From Tridacna crocea (lineage: Eukaryota; Mollusca; Bivalvia; Cardiida; Cardiidae), in assembly GCA_943736015.1 (NCBI GenBank), contig OX031069.1, positions 24,805,235 to 24,869,234 on the forward strand: a DNA stretch of 64,000 bases, given 5' to 3'. A program made the position numbers and the translations under genes. Positions 20,586 through 31,477 of the stretch are shown one piece after another (positions within the stretch are counted from its first letter, which is position 1; each line of letters starts with the position of its first letter). Under the pieces are notes generated by a model, which ran no database searches, was not told the DNA's origin, and saw only the letters and a program-made list of their open reading frames with translations.

Positions 20586-20790
20586 AAACCCTTTGGCTGA
20601 TAAGCCTTGATGACTCGAAGACCCTTTTATGGAACATGTAGATGAAGATCAGACTGCACAGAACCGAACAGTCTAATTTTGGGTCTACATTTCCCATTTA
20701 AGAGATATTTATTCTCCCAAAAAATACCATTGAAAGAGCAAAGACTGTACATAATTTAACTATTGACTTTAAGAACGTTGCATTTCATTT
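20586..20790. mobile_element. Family D MITE, diverged
   Basis: ACCCTTTGGCTGATAAGCC start and hairpin GTAGATGAAGATCAGACTGC with its decayed inverse. Confidence 0.6.
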
Positions 20791-20882
20791 AATTAGCAGC
20801 ACAGGCTAGGGCTTACCGTTCACAATACCGTTCTATGGAGGCCCTTGAAGAAAGAAACTGAGGAAAGAATATCACTCTCTTA

Positions 20883-20985
20883 TTCCTGCCGAGCAGGGTA
20901 GCACGGTCGGTAACGTACAGGACATAAGACTAGGGGGTATTATAAGTTCGAACCTCGAAGTTGGACAATTTCTTTCATTTGATTG
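20883..20985 (+). repeat. tRNA-like SINE head
   Basis: GGGTAGCACGGTCGGTAACG looks like an A box and AGTTCGAACCTCG like a B box. There is no cloverleaf good enough for a tRNA gene. Confidence 0.5.
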
Positions 20986-21099
20986 ATTATATAGCTTTAA
21001 GTAAAGTTCATTCATTGCATCAGGATTCATTCCTGTCTCGGCGCTCACCATTTTGTGGGAAAACAGCAGCAGGTGGGTAGTAAGGTGCGAAATATATGT

Positions 21100-21180
21100 C
21101 CTGGTAAATTGATTGATTGTATGGCGTTTTATGCCGCTTTCAGCGTTTTATCAGTCATATCACGAAGACAGCTCAGCATT
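21100..21180 (-). repeat. SINE tail fragment
   Basis: On the minus strand ACTGATAAAACGCTGAAAGC then GGCATAAAACGCC, the common molluscan SINE tail. Confidence 0.5.
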
Positions 21181-21428
21181 TTATATAAGTCCTGGGTTTC
21201 ATTTGTAGACCTAGATCTATTAGACCAGGGATCAGAAGTGCCTTGCTCAAGAACAATGTTACAATGCCACAAATTTTAGATCTAGATCAAGTTTAGTTCA
21301 GTAGATATATCAATAAACTTTTCAGACCGATTCGAGAATGAGTCCACGATTCTACATCGTTGAAGTCCACTGGGTAAGAATAAAATGGTTAATGAAAAAA
21401 TCAAGCGCAAACTTGTGTATTTTGATCT

Positions 21429-21625
21429 GGGCCTGTATTCACCAAGCATTCTTAAGAACGTTCTTTGTCTTATTCTCCAGAATTTTTTACATTTGTAAGT
21501 AACACAACTTCTGATTGGCTAAACCATTCGGTTTAGCCAATCAGAAGTTGTGTTACTTACAAATTTAGAGGACCTTGGAGAATAAGACTAAGAATATTCT
21601 CAAGAATGGTTGGTGAATACGGGCC
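21429..21625. mobile_element. Palindromic MITE (family F)
   Basis: 197 bp bounded by GGGCCTGTATTCACCA and its inverse TGGTGAATACGGGCC. The centre is a long hairpin: TTTGTAAGTAACACAACTTC through TTGGCTAAACC, loop ATTC, then the exact inverse. Confidence 0.85.
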
Positions 21626-21634
21626 CTGGCCACT

Positions 21635-21864
21635 CTCAACCCTTTCCCAAACAATCCCTGGTTTTTACGGGTCTGGAATAGAAACCTTTTGAAAACATTG
21701 TGGGAAAAGGAGAAAATGCTGGTAACCAGCATTTTCTCCTTTTCCCACAATGTTTTCTACCCTATCATAGACAGAAATCATCTTTTCAGCAAGAGTTGAA
21801 TTGTCGTCTGCAAATGCTTTCAATTTGGTCTAGTCCAAAAGTTTGTCGTTTGGGAAAGGGTTAA
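21635..21864 (+). mobile_element. Family A MITE
   Basis: CAACCCTTTCCCAAACAATC to GGGAAAGGGTTAA, perfect hairpin. Confidence 0.92.
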
Positions 21865-21869
21865 GTACT

Positions 21870-22116
21870 AGAATGCTCTACACAATCCCAACTTTTAACG
21901 GCCTTGAGGTAGAAGCCTCGTGATTTCCAACATTATGGGTAACTTGTGGGGAGAAAATGCTGGTGACCAGCATTTTCTCCTTTTCTCACAACGTTTTATA
22001 CCTGCCCAAAGACAATTTCCATCATTTGTGACAATATCCATCATATGAGCCACAATTCAATTGTCGTCTGTTACTGCTTTGGATTTGGACTAGTCCAAAA
22101 TATTGTCGTTGGTTAA
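21870..22116 (+). mobile_element. Family A MITE, diverged
   Basis: CTACACAATCCCAACTTTTA, good hairpin core around TGGTGACCA, right end GGTTAAAGAGTT. Confidence 0.8.
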
Positions 22117-22711
22117 AGAGTTTCAGGTCTTCGTAACCACAGGGATTTTTAGCGTTTTTAATGTTTTACAGGTAAAACATAAAAAAACCCTAAAAATCCG
22201 GGTGTTCGTTAATAGATCTAGATCCTGTTACCAAATTCTAGCCCGTTTTTCCCCCCATGCATATCGAATTGATAATTCATCTTCGGGGGAAAAAGATGAA
22301 GACGAGAAAAGAAATAAAATATTCGATACTAAGTAGCCTTGCGTCGCAAGCTGTTGTCACTGTCAATGAATATTCCCAGTTTTATGTATGACACAGTGAA
22401 TTGTTGTGTATTCTCCTATATGTGGAGTATATGACAGCATAGACAACGTGAAGCTGGGCTCTACACAAGCATCGGAAGGTAGAAATCCACACAGTGAGTT
22501 TACCGCGCGATGGTTTCATTACTCAGTATGTAATGATCAGGGCGTGTTCTTTTGATTATCGTGTTTGAAGTTGGTGTTAAATAGAGATCTTTACATTGTT
22601 TTTTTGTTGCAGAAAATGTAGAATTCATTCGGATATAAAACCAATTTCCAAACAGTATGTAGGTATGTTGTTTGTATTGTTTGTATACTTGTTGTAATAT
22701 AGATCTACTCC
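22117..22711. other. No gene recognised
   Basis: Intergenic sequence with several AGATCT sites. One short open frame (22103-22336) has no recognisable product. Confidence 0.4.
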
Positions 22712-23383
22712 TTAAAGGTGGGTATTTAGAATTTTCACATCACACCAAATTAAAAAATATAGATCTACACATCACTGAAATTTATATGGAAAAAAAAAAT
22801 ACAAATCATCAATAATTAAGAATCATAAAATTACAAAAAGAAATATTTTTTGGGTGGTATTCCCTTAAAAGACTACATAGCCTCTAACCTATATTTAGAT
22901 TTCCCTCCAAAAATAAATAAAAAAAAAGAAGCATTGTGGGAATATTAAGTGACAATGACGCTGAAATTCCATGAAATTACAAACATGTAATTATTTTCCA
23001 TAATGTCTTCTTCTGATGCTATGTTTGAAGCTTCGTCTGTATATTTCCTGTATGTAAATGAGCTACCTTCAGTCTGAAGGTGTCTGCTCCGATGCTATTT
23101 TTGTGACTGGTCTTTGCTGTTAGCGAAGACCAGTCACAAAAATAGCATCGGAGCAGACACCTTCAGACTGAAGGTAGTAAATGAGCGAGCTCCTTGTGTA
23201 AAAATAGACAGTGTTTCCCGTCGGTGTCAACCTGGGCTGTAGTAAATCTCCAATTTCTCTTGTTGTCGGATGGTTTTCGACTACTGAGGTTATAGGAATG
23301 AAAATTATAAGACTTTGGGAGTATAAGGATGGTTTTTTTTCCTTGTAAAATTTTCGTCCCAAAATCTGAAGGGCCACCTGTAA
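22712..23383 (+). mobile_element. Family E element carrying a foldback insertion
   Basis: Starts TTAAAGGTGGGTATTTAGAA and ends CTGAAGGGCCACCTGTAA. It aligns with 27471-28028 for its whole length apart from the 115-bp insertion at 23063-23177 and its target duplication. Confidence 0.88.
23063..23177. mobile_element. 115-bp perfect foldback element
   Basis: The 52-nt arms (CTACCTTCAGTCTGAAGGTG ... GTGACTGGTCTT) are exact inverses around an 11-nt loop, TGCTGTTAGCG. The 8-bp duplication TAAATGAG flanks it on both sides. The sister element has the empty site, ATGTAAATGAGCGAG near 27815. Confidence 0.92.
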
Positions 23384-23393
23384 GGCACAGTAA

Positions 23394-23711
23394 ATGTCCA
23401 AATATGAAAAAGATCACCGGGACGTCTTATTATTGAGACTAAACACCTGCCTACTAACACGTGTTGTTTCTGATGTTTATTATCAACATTGCAAAGATAT
23501 GTTGCTAACTCGTAGCCTATGTTGCTAACTATAGTAGACTAGCCTAGATCTTGGTGAAAAGTGATATTTTAGGTTTTGTTACAATGTTTATTTCTTTTTG
23601 TACAGGTAGATCTAAATGTACAGAATACTTTGATTAATTCTGGAATGTAATAACGTTACAGAGCCCCAGATAAGAAGGGTGATGTTTTAAATCCATTACT
23701 GTTACGTGTAT
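23394..23711. other. No gene recognised
   Basis: AT-rich intergenic DNA without a repeat I can name. Confidence 0.4.
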
Positions 23712-23804
23712 TTCTTTTCGAAACCCTACGTTGTGATTACTCATTAGAATCGTCACGATGAGACGATTCTAATGAGTACCCACAACATAGGGTTTCGAAG
23801 AGAA
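23712..23804. repeat. Hairpin element (family G)
   Basis: TTCTTTTCGAAACCCTACGT ... ACTCATTAGAATCGTC followed by the inverse GACGATTCTAATGAGT ... AGGGTTTCGAAGAGAA. One diverged partner lies at 15896. Confidence 0.8.
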
Positions 23805-23935
23805 TAAATGATACTCTTAGCCTGTTAAAAGATTTGGGCCTATATGGATTTTTTCAGTCTGTCGTAGATCTACATCTACCTAATGATCCGAATGTTGCTA
23901 TTTCAACGTCGTAATTGTCGGAGAAAAATATAACG

Positions 23936-24050
23936 TTATCGGATAGTGTAGATCTATGATCAGACTGAACAATCTGTGCAGTCTGATCTTGATCGACAAT
24001 GTCCGCTACAGATCCGTTCGTCGTTTATTAACAGCCTTAAGAAGAGTTAA
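23936..24050. mobile_element. Family D MITE, partial
   Basis: Hairpin GATCAGACTGAACAATCTGT with inverse, right terminus AGAAGAGTTAA. Confidence 0.65.
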
Positions 24051-24149
24051 TGTTCGGATGAGTCGCGATTACAAAATAACCACCTTCGCCCAGATTGGAA
24101 ACTTTCAAGTGCAAACAACAAATTAAACTTAATTCTAAAATTATGGCAT

Positions 24150-24262
24150 TTTCATATGGTATATGGTAGAAAACATTACGAGAAAAGGAGAAAATACTAG
24201 TAATCACCTTTTTCTCATTTCCTTACATGGCTTTCATCAGCTTTGTTCCTCAAAGCATGTAA
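24150..24262 (-). mobile_element. Family A fragment
   Basis: GGTAGAAAACATTACGAGAA and a decayed hairpin. Confidence 0.6.
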
Positions 24263-24340
24263 AACACTATTGCCTATAGTTAAAGTCAAAATTTAAAGAG
24301 GGGTAAATACCAGGGCGAATGCAATGTTTCAGAATCGGTG

Positions 24341-24530
24341 TTACCCTCTACCAGACAATGCCGACTTTTATGGACATTTGGAAAGAAGCTTTTGAGGAAA
24401 AAATTGTGGGAAAAGGAGAAAATGCTGGTAACCAGCATTTTCTCCTTTTCCCACAATGTTTTCTAGCCTATTAAAGAATAAAATGCACTTAGTAAAGGCC
24501 GAAATGTAAAGAGAAGTAAATAGCTGGGGC
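24341..24530 (+). mobile_element. Family A MITE in a local duplication, copy 1
   Basis: TTACCCTCTACCAGACAATG start, perfect hairpin. The preceding CAGAATCGGTGTTA recurs before copy 2. Confidence 0.85.
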
Positions 24531-24554
24531 GTAACCAATGCTTCAGAATCGGTG

Positions 24555-24745
24555 TTAACCCTTGACCACAAAATGCCGACTTTTAAGGACATTTGAAAGG
24601 AAGCCTATGGGAAAAATTGTATACAGGAAAAGGAGAAAATGCTGGTAACCAGCATTTTCTCCTTTTCCCACAATTTTGTTCTAGCCTATCAAAGAAAATT
24701 GCACCATTTGAGCCGCAATGAAATTGTCGTCTACAACTCGGAATC
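24555..24745 (+). mobile_element. Family A MITE in a local duplication, copy 2
   Basis: TTAACCCTTGACCACAAAAT start, perfect hairpin. About 214 bp downstream of copy 1 with matching flanks, so the unit was tandemly duplicated. Confidence 0.85.
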
Positions 24746-25207
24746 GAGGGTGCCATTTCACCCCTAGGCTTATCTATGCATTACGCAGTACGCTATTGCG
24801 TAGACTACAAATTAAGATCAGACTGCACAGAAAAGAGGTTTTCCATCGGAAAGAAATATGGTTAAATCGCAATGTTAGGCGGTTCTTCTGATTGGAAAGA
24901 ATGTTTCTTATGCCTGATCTTTTTTTTTTACTACACTATGTATTTGTAAGTTTACATATATATCTATGTATATGCAGTGCGTTATCCATAGACATTATGA
25001 ATAAGAGATGCCTAAACTAAAATTAAAGGCCAAACGTACACAATGCAGGTGTTTAAATGCAATTTGAATTTATAATATATCATTTAAAAGTATGGAAATT
25101 ACAGACTGTCATCTCCTCAATATTTTCCATACTTTTAAAATGGTACGATTTAAATTTAAATGTATAATTATGACATCTACTTTATAAAATTGGTCTTTAC
25201 TGGGCCT
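24746..25207. other. No gene; one AT-rich hairpin
   Basis: 25084-25141 holds TTAAAAGTATGGAAA and its inverse TTTCCATACTTTTAAAA. A decayed family D arm lies at 24815. Confidence 0.45.
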
Positions 25208-25437
25208 TTAACTCTTTACCAAACGACATAACTTTAGACTAGTCCAAATTTGAAGCATTTGCAGACGACAAATTTAATGTGACTCAAAATTTCAAATTTG
25301 TTTTGGGAAGCCTTAGAAAATATTGTGGGAAAAGGAGAAAATGCTGGTTACCAGCATTTTCTCCTTTTTCCACAATGTTTTCAGAAAGCTTTTCCCTAAG
25401 GGTCGTGAAAAACAGGGATAGTTTGGTCAAGAGTTAA
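25208..25437 (-). mobile_element. Family A MITE, intact
   Basis: TTAACTCTTTACCAAACGAC to GGTCAAGAGTTAA, near-perfect hairpin. Confidence 0.92.
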
Positions 25438-25617
25438 AGGCTTTGTAAGAACTTCATAAATCCAGTGGCTAAATGCCCCTTTTGTTTGCCCGAAAGTATG
25501 AAAGGTAAACTTTATGCCGTTATCTCATTCATAAACAGGATTTATACACAAAGGTAACTGATAAGCCATGCCAGAAACTCGGCACTGACCTCGAAACGAC
25601 CTCGGAAGCTAATCGAC

Positions 25618-25830
25618 TTAACCTTTTTCATGCTAAAAATCTAGTAAAAACCTTCAAGCTGATGGCAAATTAAGAAAAGTTTGCTATGTAAGAGGTATTT
25701 TTGAAGGAAAACATATCTTATATCGGACAGTGTGGATCCAAGATCAGACTGCACGCTCTGTGCAGTCTGATCTTGATCTACACTGTCCGCAAAAGGTTAG
25801 TGAGTCGTGCTTATCAGCCTAAAGAGTTAA
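25618..25830. mobile_element. Family D MITE, intact
   Basis: 213 bp, the same length as the copy at 17032. TTAACCTTTTTCATGC to CAGCCTAAAGAGTTAA, hairpin CGGACAGTGTGGATCCAAGA through CAGACTGCACG. Confidence 0.88.
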
Positions 25831-25849
25831 ATTCGATGGCATGGGGCAT

Positions 25850-26060
25850 GGACATAACACAGCTAGTGTGTTAAAGACCCTGAAGAACAAAGCTTTTGAA
25901 AACATTGCGAGGAAATGGGAAAATACTCATTACCAGCATTTTCTCCATGGCCCACAATTCTTTTCTTCCTTTTCAAAGGCAATTTTCATGATTTGATTTA
26001 AAGGACAAAGCTATTGGCGTGTCCAAATCCAAAGTACTGGTATTTGTGGACAACAAACTC
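25850..26060 (+). mobile_element. Family A MITE, old
   Basis: GACCCTGAAGAACAAAGCTT and a worn hairpin. Confidence 0.6.
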
Positions 26061-26104
26061 AGTTGTAGCTCAAATTCTAGGGTTGTTTCTGATTGACTTG
26101 TCAA

Positions 26105-26185
26105 ACAAAAAAAAAACTTAGGAAAAGAACAAAATGCTGGTTTCCAGCGTTTTGTTCTTTTACCGCGCTGTTTTCAAAACATTTC
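26105..26185. mobile_element. Family A hairpin remnant
   Basis: GGAAAAGAACAAAATGCTGG and its inverse CCAGCGTTTTGTTCTTTTAC. Confidence 0.6.
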
Positions 26186-26270
26186 TAAAAAAAAGTTATA
26201 TTGGAGTTATACAGTAAAATTGTAGTTATAGAAAGCAGCAAAGAACTTGAGTCGTCAGTACTTTAAATAT

Positions 26271-26356
26271 TTAATTGTCTAAATGAATATGTATCAAGTT
26301 TTGTATGAATGTATTTTAAGATTCATGCAAAAATACTTATTCATTTAGACAATTAA
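26271..26356. repeat. 86-bp inverted repeat with TTAA ends
   Basis: TTAATTGTCTAAATGAATA and its exact inverse TATTCATTTAGACAATTAA enclose 48 bp. Possibly a minimal TTAA-type element. Confidence 0.6.
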
Positions 26357-26359
26357 ACC

Positions 26360-27059
26360 GATTTTAATGCTCTGATGCTTGAAATTGCTCTTCTGGAGCA
26401 GTATTCTCACTCACGCAAATTGTTGCATTAATCACGTTATAGATTAGAATTAAAATTCATGTACCAAAGTTTGGTTAGGCCTACACGCGAGACCTCGCGT
26501 AAGAAAAAAAAAGACATGCAAAAATCTCTATTTAAAAAAAAAATCTATGAAACGACAGCGTTCGAAGTTATTTGCTGCCATTATTCATAAATTATTTTCA
26601 AATCACGCGGAAAAAACCTATCCATGAAAAAATGCTCGATGCAAAAAACACGGAAACCCATGACACAACACAATGTTCCTTTTGACATTGTCCGATTAGA
26701 GTCACTTTAGACCGTCTTTCAGCTATTTAATGACTGTAAACAGTAAATTTCAACAGATTACTTAATATACATGTAACATACTTTTGTGGTGCAAAACATT
26801 ATTAATTACTTCTAACTGGAACCATTATTGTCATACCCTATAATATGAAATCTTACCCCCAGATTTAAAGGGAGCAAGTGTACCCTTCAAATTAAAAAGC
26901 CAGTGGGAACACTGTTGAGGTCTGAGAGAGACAGAAGCGTGTGGGGGGGGGGGGGGGGGGGGGGGCGAGGGGAAGAGAGAGGCTGACAGAAAGATTTAAA
27001 TGTTTCATGGACAATTAAAAGAATTTTAAACTTATGCAAACCTTGAAATAGCGGAAGTT
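26360..27059. other. No gene; poly-G tract
   Basis: Unique-looking AT-rich sequence. A run of about 24 G lies at 26942-26965, followed by GCGAGGGGAAGAGAGAGG. Confidence 0.5.
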
Positions 27060-27240
27060 GTCTGTGATAGCTTTGATAGGATAGAAAATATTGTGGAAAA
27101 AAAGGAGAGAATGTGATGCCGGACAAATTCTGTGGGAAACGGAGCTGGTTACTAGTATATCCCCATTTCTTACGATATTTTCAAAAGTCTTTCCCAGTCT
27201 AAGGTCGTTAAAAATCGGGACAGTGTGGTGATTACTTAAT
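27060..27240 (-). mobile_element. Family A MITE, old
   Basis: GATAGAAAATATTGTGGAAA and the CACACAATCCC-type half; hairpin disrupted. Confidence 0.6.
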
Positions 27241-27254
27241 GATAAATTAGGAGT

Positions 27255-27460
27255 GAGCTCTTAACCAAACGACAAAAGTTTAGACTCGTTCAGATTGAAA
27301 ACGTTTGCAGACGAAAATTTGAATGGGGCTCAAGTGATACAATTTGTCTTTGATAGGATAGAACACTTTGTTGGAAAAGGAGAAAATGCTGGTTACCAGC
27401 ATTTTCTCCTTTTCCCACAATGTTTTCAAACGGCTTCTTCTTCAGGGTCTTTAAAACTCG
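27255..27460 (-). mobile_element. Family A MITE
   Basis: CTCTTAACCAAACGACAAAA start, perfect hairpin, right end missing. Confidence 0.85.
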
Positions 27461-27470
27461 TTATTTTGTT

Positions 27471-28028
27471 TTAAAGGTGGGTATTTAGAATTTTCACATC
27501 ACACCAAATTAAAGAATATATATGTCACTGAAATTTATATGAAAAAACAATACAAATCATCAGTAATTAAGAATCATAAAACTACAAAAAAAAAAAAAAA
27601 AAATCGGTGGTATTCCCTTAAAAGGCTACGTAGCCTCTTAAGCTATTTTTAGATTTCCTGCCAAAATAAAAAAAAAGCACTGTGGGTATGTTAAGTGACT
27701 TGCACGTGATTAATGACTACTAAATTCCATAACATAGCAAACATGTAATTATTTTCCATAATGTCTAGAACTTCGGATGTTATGTTGGAAGCTTCGTCTG
27801 TATATTTTCCGGTATGTAAATGAGCGAGATGCTCATGTAAAAATAGACTGTGTTTCCCTTCAGTGTTGACCTGGGCTGTAGTAAATCTCTAATTTATCTG
27901 GTCGTTGGATGGTTGTCGACTACTGGGTTTTAATTAATGAAAATTATAAGGCTTTGGGAGTATAAGGATGATTTTTTTTTTGTATTTTCGTAAAATTTTC
28001 ATCCCAAAATCTGAAGGGCCACCTTTAA
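27471..28028 (+). mobile_element. Family E element, 558 bp
   Basis: TTAAAGGTGGGTATTTAGAA to GAAGGGCCACCTTTAA: short TIR AAAGGTGG and TTAA at both ends. No coding frame. Contains the unoccupied site of the foldback seen at 23063. Confidence 0.88.
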
Positions 28029-28210
28029 TGGGTGAAAACAAAACCTTGTACTTGCATTATTGCAAGCCTTGAAGGCATAACAGAAAATGCACAGATTGTA
28101 TAGGTTGTCATGAAGATTGACTATGATAAATTGTAGTGACATCAGATCTTGGCTGATTACTTTATCAATACAGATCTATGTTTGTAGTTAGACAAAAAAG
28201 AAGAGTCCCT

Positions 28211-28440
28211 TTAACCCTTTACTACACAATGTCGACTTTTGACGCTTCGAGGAAGAGAAGTGTTTTGAAAACATCGTGGAAAAAGAAGAAAATGCTGATA
28301 ACCAGCATTTTCTCCTTTTCCCACAATGTTCTCTACCCTTTTAAAGAAAAATTACCCCAATTGAGTCACAATGAAATTATCGTCTGCAAATGCTTTCAAA
28401 TTGGACAAGGCTAAAATTTTGTCGTCTGGTAAAGGGTTAA
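28211..28440 (+). mobile_element. Family A MITE, intact
   Basis: TTAACCCTTTACTACACAAT to GGTAAAGGGTTAA. Hairpin with a few changes. Confidence 0.92.
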
Positions 28441-28780
28441 TTAAGAAATAATCTTCTTCCTATCGTGGTTTATCGTTTAATAAACCACAGTTGTGAGTTA
28501 TGAGACACAATAAATAATCCACGAGGGCATACAAACACCAGATCAGCAAGCCCCAAGACATAACATAAAACTATACAGCTTGTCAAGAAAGTGTTGACAG
28601 TTGAAGGCCAAAGATTGATAGCAAGAACATTACATCTCAAGTTTATTACTTTATCAATACATTCTGTGTATATAGATCTGGAGCGATAAAAAATGCTTTG
28701 CACTATCCCCAACCTCGTTTCCTAGCAACTTCACTGTTGCAGAAGTGAAGAATTAAAGTGGCGAGCAGTCAAACTTCATT
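28441..28780. other. No gene recognised
   Basis: A short inverted pair TATCGTGGTTTATCG/ATAAACCACAG at 28460-28495; otherwise nothing. Confidence 0.4.
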
Positions 28781-29004
28781 ACCCTCTTTACCACACAAGA
28801 AAATTTTAGACTGGTCCAAATTCAAAGCATTTGCAGACCACAAAATAAAGGTGACTTAAAAATTAAAATTTGTTCTGGGAAGGGTAGAAAACACTGTGGG
28901 AAAAGGAGAAAATGCTGGTTACCAGCATTTTCTCCTTTTTCCACAATGTTTTCAAAAGGCTTCTTTCTCAGGGGCGTCAAAAGTAGGGATTGTGTGGTAA
29001 TGGG
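28781..29004 (-). mobile_element. Family A MITE
   Basis: CCCTCTTTACCACACAAGAA to GGTAATGGGA, near-perfect hairpin. Confidence 0.9.
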
Positions 29005-29407
29005 ACGAGAAGAGCTTAACAAAAACAACTGGTTACTAACTTAACTATTTTACTACATGTAGGTTAAATTTTTTCGCCCGCAAAATACTGGTTAATTTTT
29101 TTGCCAGCAAAAAAGGCTTTAACACCAAGATATGGACAGAAATAAGTGTAGACAAGTAAACATAATAAATGTTACATTATGTTTTTTTCTGTAAAATTTC
29201 TTATCTCGTTTGTCACGTGGTGGTCGTTGTCATGTTGCAAGGGATGAATACATTTTAGCCTTGTTCTGACAATAGGGGGCCTAATGTACTTCCGTGATCA
29301 AGCAAGGCATCACATGATCATGGATCCACGAAGTTTAATTTGTTTAACAACTGACTGAATCATAGGGTAAATCGGTCCTTGGACATGCAGAAAACTGACA
29401 AATGGCA

Positions 29408-29464
29408 AAAAGTTTCGACCCAGGTCAGCCTGTGCAGACTGCGAAGGCTGACCTGGGTCGATAC
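29408..29464. repeat. Short perfect hairpin (GTCAGCCTGTGCAG type)
   Basis: CGACCCAGGTCAGCCT and inverse AGGCTGACCTGGGTCG around GTGCAGACTGCGA. A related short hairpin lies at 30113-30155. Confidence 0.75.
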
Positions 29465-29514
29465 TTTTAGCAGATGCATCCCCCTCTCATTTCACAGAAT
29501 ATGGTTCATTTTAC

Positions 29515-29740
29515 ACTTTACCAAACAATCCCTGTTTTTTTACGACCCTGAGATAGAAGCCTTTTGGAAACATGGGAAAAGGAGAAAATGCTGGTAACCA
29601 GCATTTTCTTCTGTTCCCGCAGCAATGTTTTCTATTCTGCTGGAAATAAATTTCAAGTTTTTGAGTCAAGTTTATTTAGTTGTCTGCCCGTGTTTATAAT
29701 TTGGACTAGTCCAGAATTTTGTCGTTTGGTAAAGGGTAAA
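29515..29740 (+). mobile_element. Family A MITE
   Basis: ACTTTACCAAACAATCCCTG to GGTAAAGGGTAAA, hairpin slightly shortened. Confidence 0.88.
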
Positions 29741-29749
29741 AGACGCTAG

Positions 29750-29845
29750 TATTAGATGCGGGGATAGCTTCGTCTGTTGGGTAGCTAACTATGAATGACT
29801 TAGTGGGCCGCAGGTTCGAAACCCAGGGGGAAGACGAATCAATCA
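29750..29845 (+). repeat. tRNA-like SINE head
   Basis: TGTTGGGTAGCTAACTATGA in the A-box region and CAGGTTCGAAACCCAGG as a clear B box with T-arm palindrome. No complete tRNA fold. Confidence 0.5.
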
Positions 29846-29873
29846 TGCTCTGTGAAACGGGGTTTAACTCATT

Positions 29874-30092
29874 ACAAAACAACAATATTTTAGACTGGTC
29901 CAAATTGAAAGCACTTGCAGACGACAAAATAAAAGTGACGAAAAATTGGAAACTTGTTTTGTGAAGGGTAGAAAACATTGTGGGAAAAGGAGAAAATGCT
30001 GGTTACCAGCATTTTCTCCTTTTCCTACAGTGTTTTCTGAAGGCAACTTTCTCAGGGGCGTCAAAAGTAGGGATTGTGTGGTAATGGGTTAA
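29874..30092 (-). mobile_element. Family A MITE, intact
   Basis: TTAACTCATTACAAAACAAC to GGTAATGGGTTAA. Hairpin with one mismatch pair. Confidence 0.92.
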
Positions 30093-31329
30093 TGAATTTG
30101 CAAAACGTATCCATTCAGGTCAACCTGCGCATCCCACGCAGGTTGACCTTGATCGAACTACATGTCATTTCTCAATTACTGCATGTCAAAGAACCAGATT
30201 TTATCACATAACCTCCCTTGTTTTCAGTGTAATATACTCATTACGAATTTTCTTTTATGATATACCTAGCAGTGAAATCCTGGAATCTCCCAATCGGGTA
30301 AGACACAATATAGGGAACAGTAGTGTTGCACTTGGGGGTGAAAAATGAAGGTCCCTAAATTGACAAAAGAAGTAGTTTTTCATTTAGTACTATGCTTTAA
30401 GTTCAAGAAACCAAAATATCTTGTAGATTGCTGCGCACGAAATACATTTTTTGTTAGCAGACAAATTGACCTTCTAGAGCTTGTTACGGACACTACACAG
30501 GGGTATAACATCAATAAAATACTTGAAATTATGTTTTTCTTTTTTTTTTATGTCATACAGTTCAAATTTCCTCATATTTTTAACTGGTATAAAACAAAAA
30601 ATACAACCCAAAATGATAATTACATCTCATAATCCTTACAAGAAATCTTCCAAAAAATATTGCTGAAAAATTGCCATGTTTCAACTCTGCTCAAAAATAA
30701 AGTTCTCATCTTTAGACACTATTGTTACACAAAACTTGAAGTTTAACTTATAATCAACATATAGAAATAAAAAAAGTTTTATCAGACTCTGTCTATATCA
30801 ATTCAAATTTTGAAAACGAAAAAGCTGTAAATTTGGTTACGGACTCTACATGAATATGTCAAAGGCAAATCTGTCTATTATCTTGAAATTTGTATTGAAC
30901 TGTGCTTATTTCAATACTTTATTATGTAATTTATGATTTAATTTAAAAAAATCCCTGTATATCAGTAATTTTTGCGAATACAAATATGAACAATGCAGAA
31001 AAAAGAAATGAACTCTTTGACAACTATCTGTTTTCGTATGAATGATATCATATTATGTTCTCATATACCTATTTCTGTAGGAATAAACATGAAAACTATT
31101 AGTAAAGGTTCTTTTTTTGGGCACATGATAGTTCTAATATAGATATAAATCTGTTCATGGTCTAGTTACGGACACTACGCTTTTTCCTTTAATGGAAATA
31201 AACATATTTATAGTCTTTCATCAACTTTTTGGAAATGTCTGTTATATCTTTGGGCTCAAAAACGAAGTGTAAAATGTTCAATTTCACCTCCCGCCTCTGT
31301 ATCAAGTGGGAAAGTTGTCAGCGAATGGA

Positions 31330-31445
31330 AAGAAGGCTGTGTAAGTACTGGTGTAAGTAAGCCAGGAAAACATGGGATGCACTGACTGCCGTGATATAAC
31401 ATAGATGTTGAAAGGGGCATTAAACTCCAATCAACCAGCAAATGA
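31330..31445 (+). repeat. SINE tail fragment
   Basis: TGACTGCCGTGATATAACAT then AGATGTTGAAAGGGGCATTA matches the tail of the SINE at 44543. Confidence 0.6.
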
Positions 31446-31477
31446 AAACCAGACGAAGTAAGTAAAATAGAACATTT

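Noticed and set aside
20883-20985. tRNA gene
   Set aside because: A and B boxes are present here and at 29750 and 44543, but the arms do not form a full cloverleaf and SINE tails are attached or nearby.
26942-26965. Poly-G tract as a regulatory element
   Set aside because: A simple homopolymer run in unannotated intergenic DNA; length may be a sequencing artefact.
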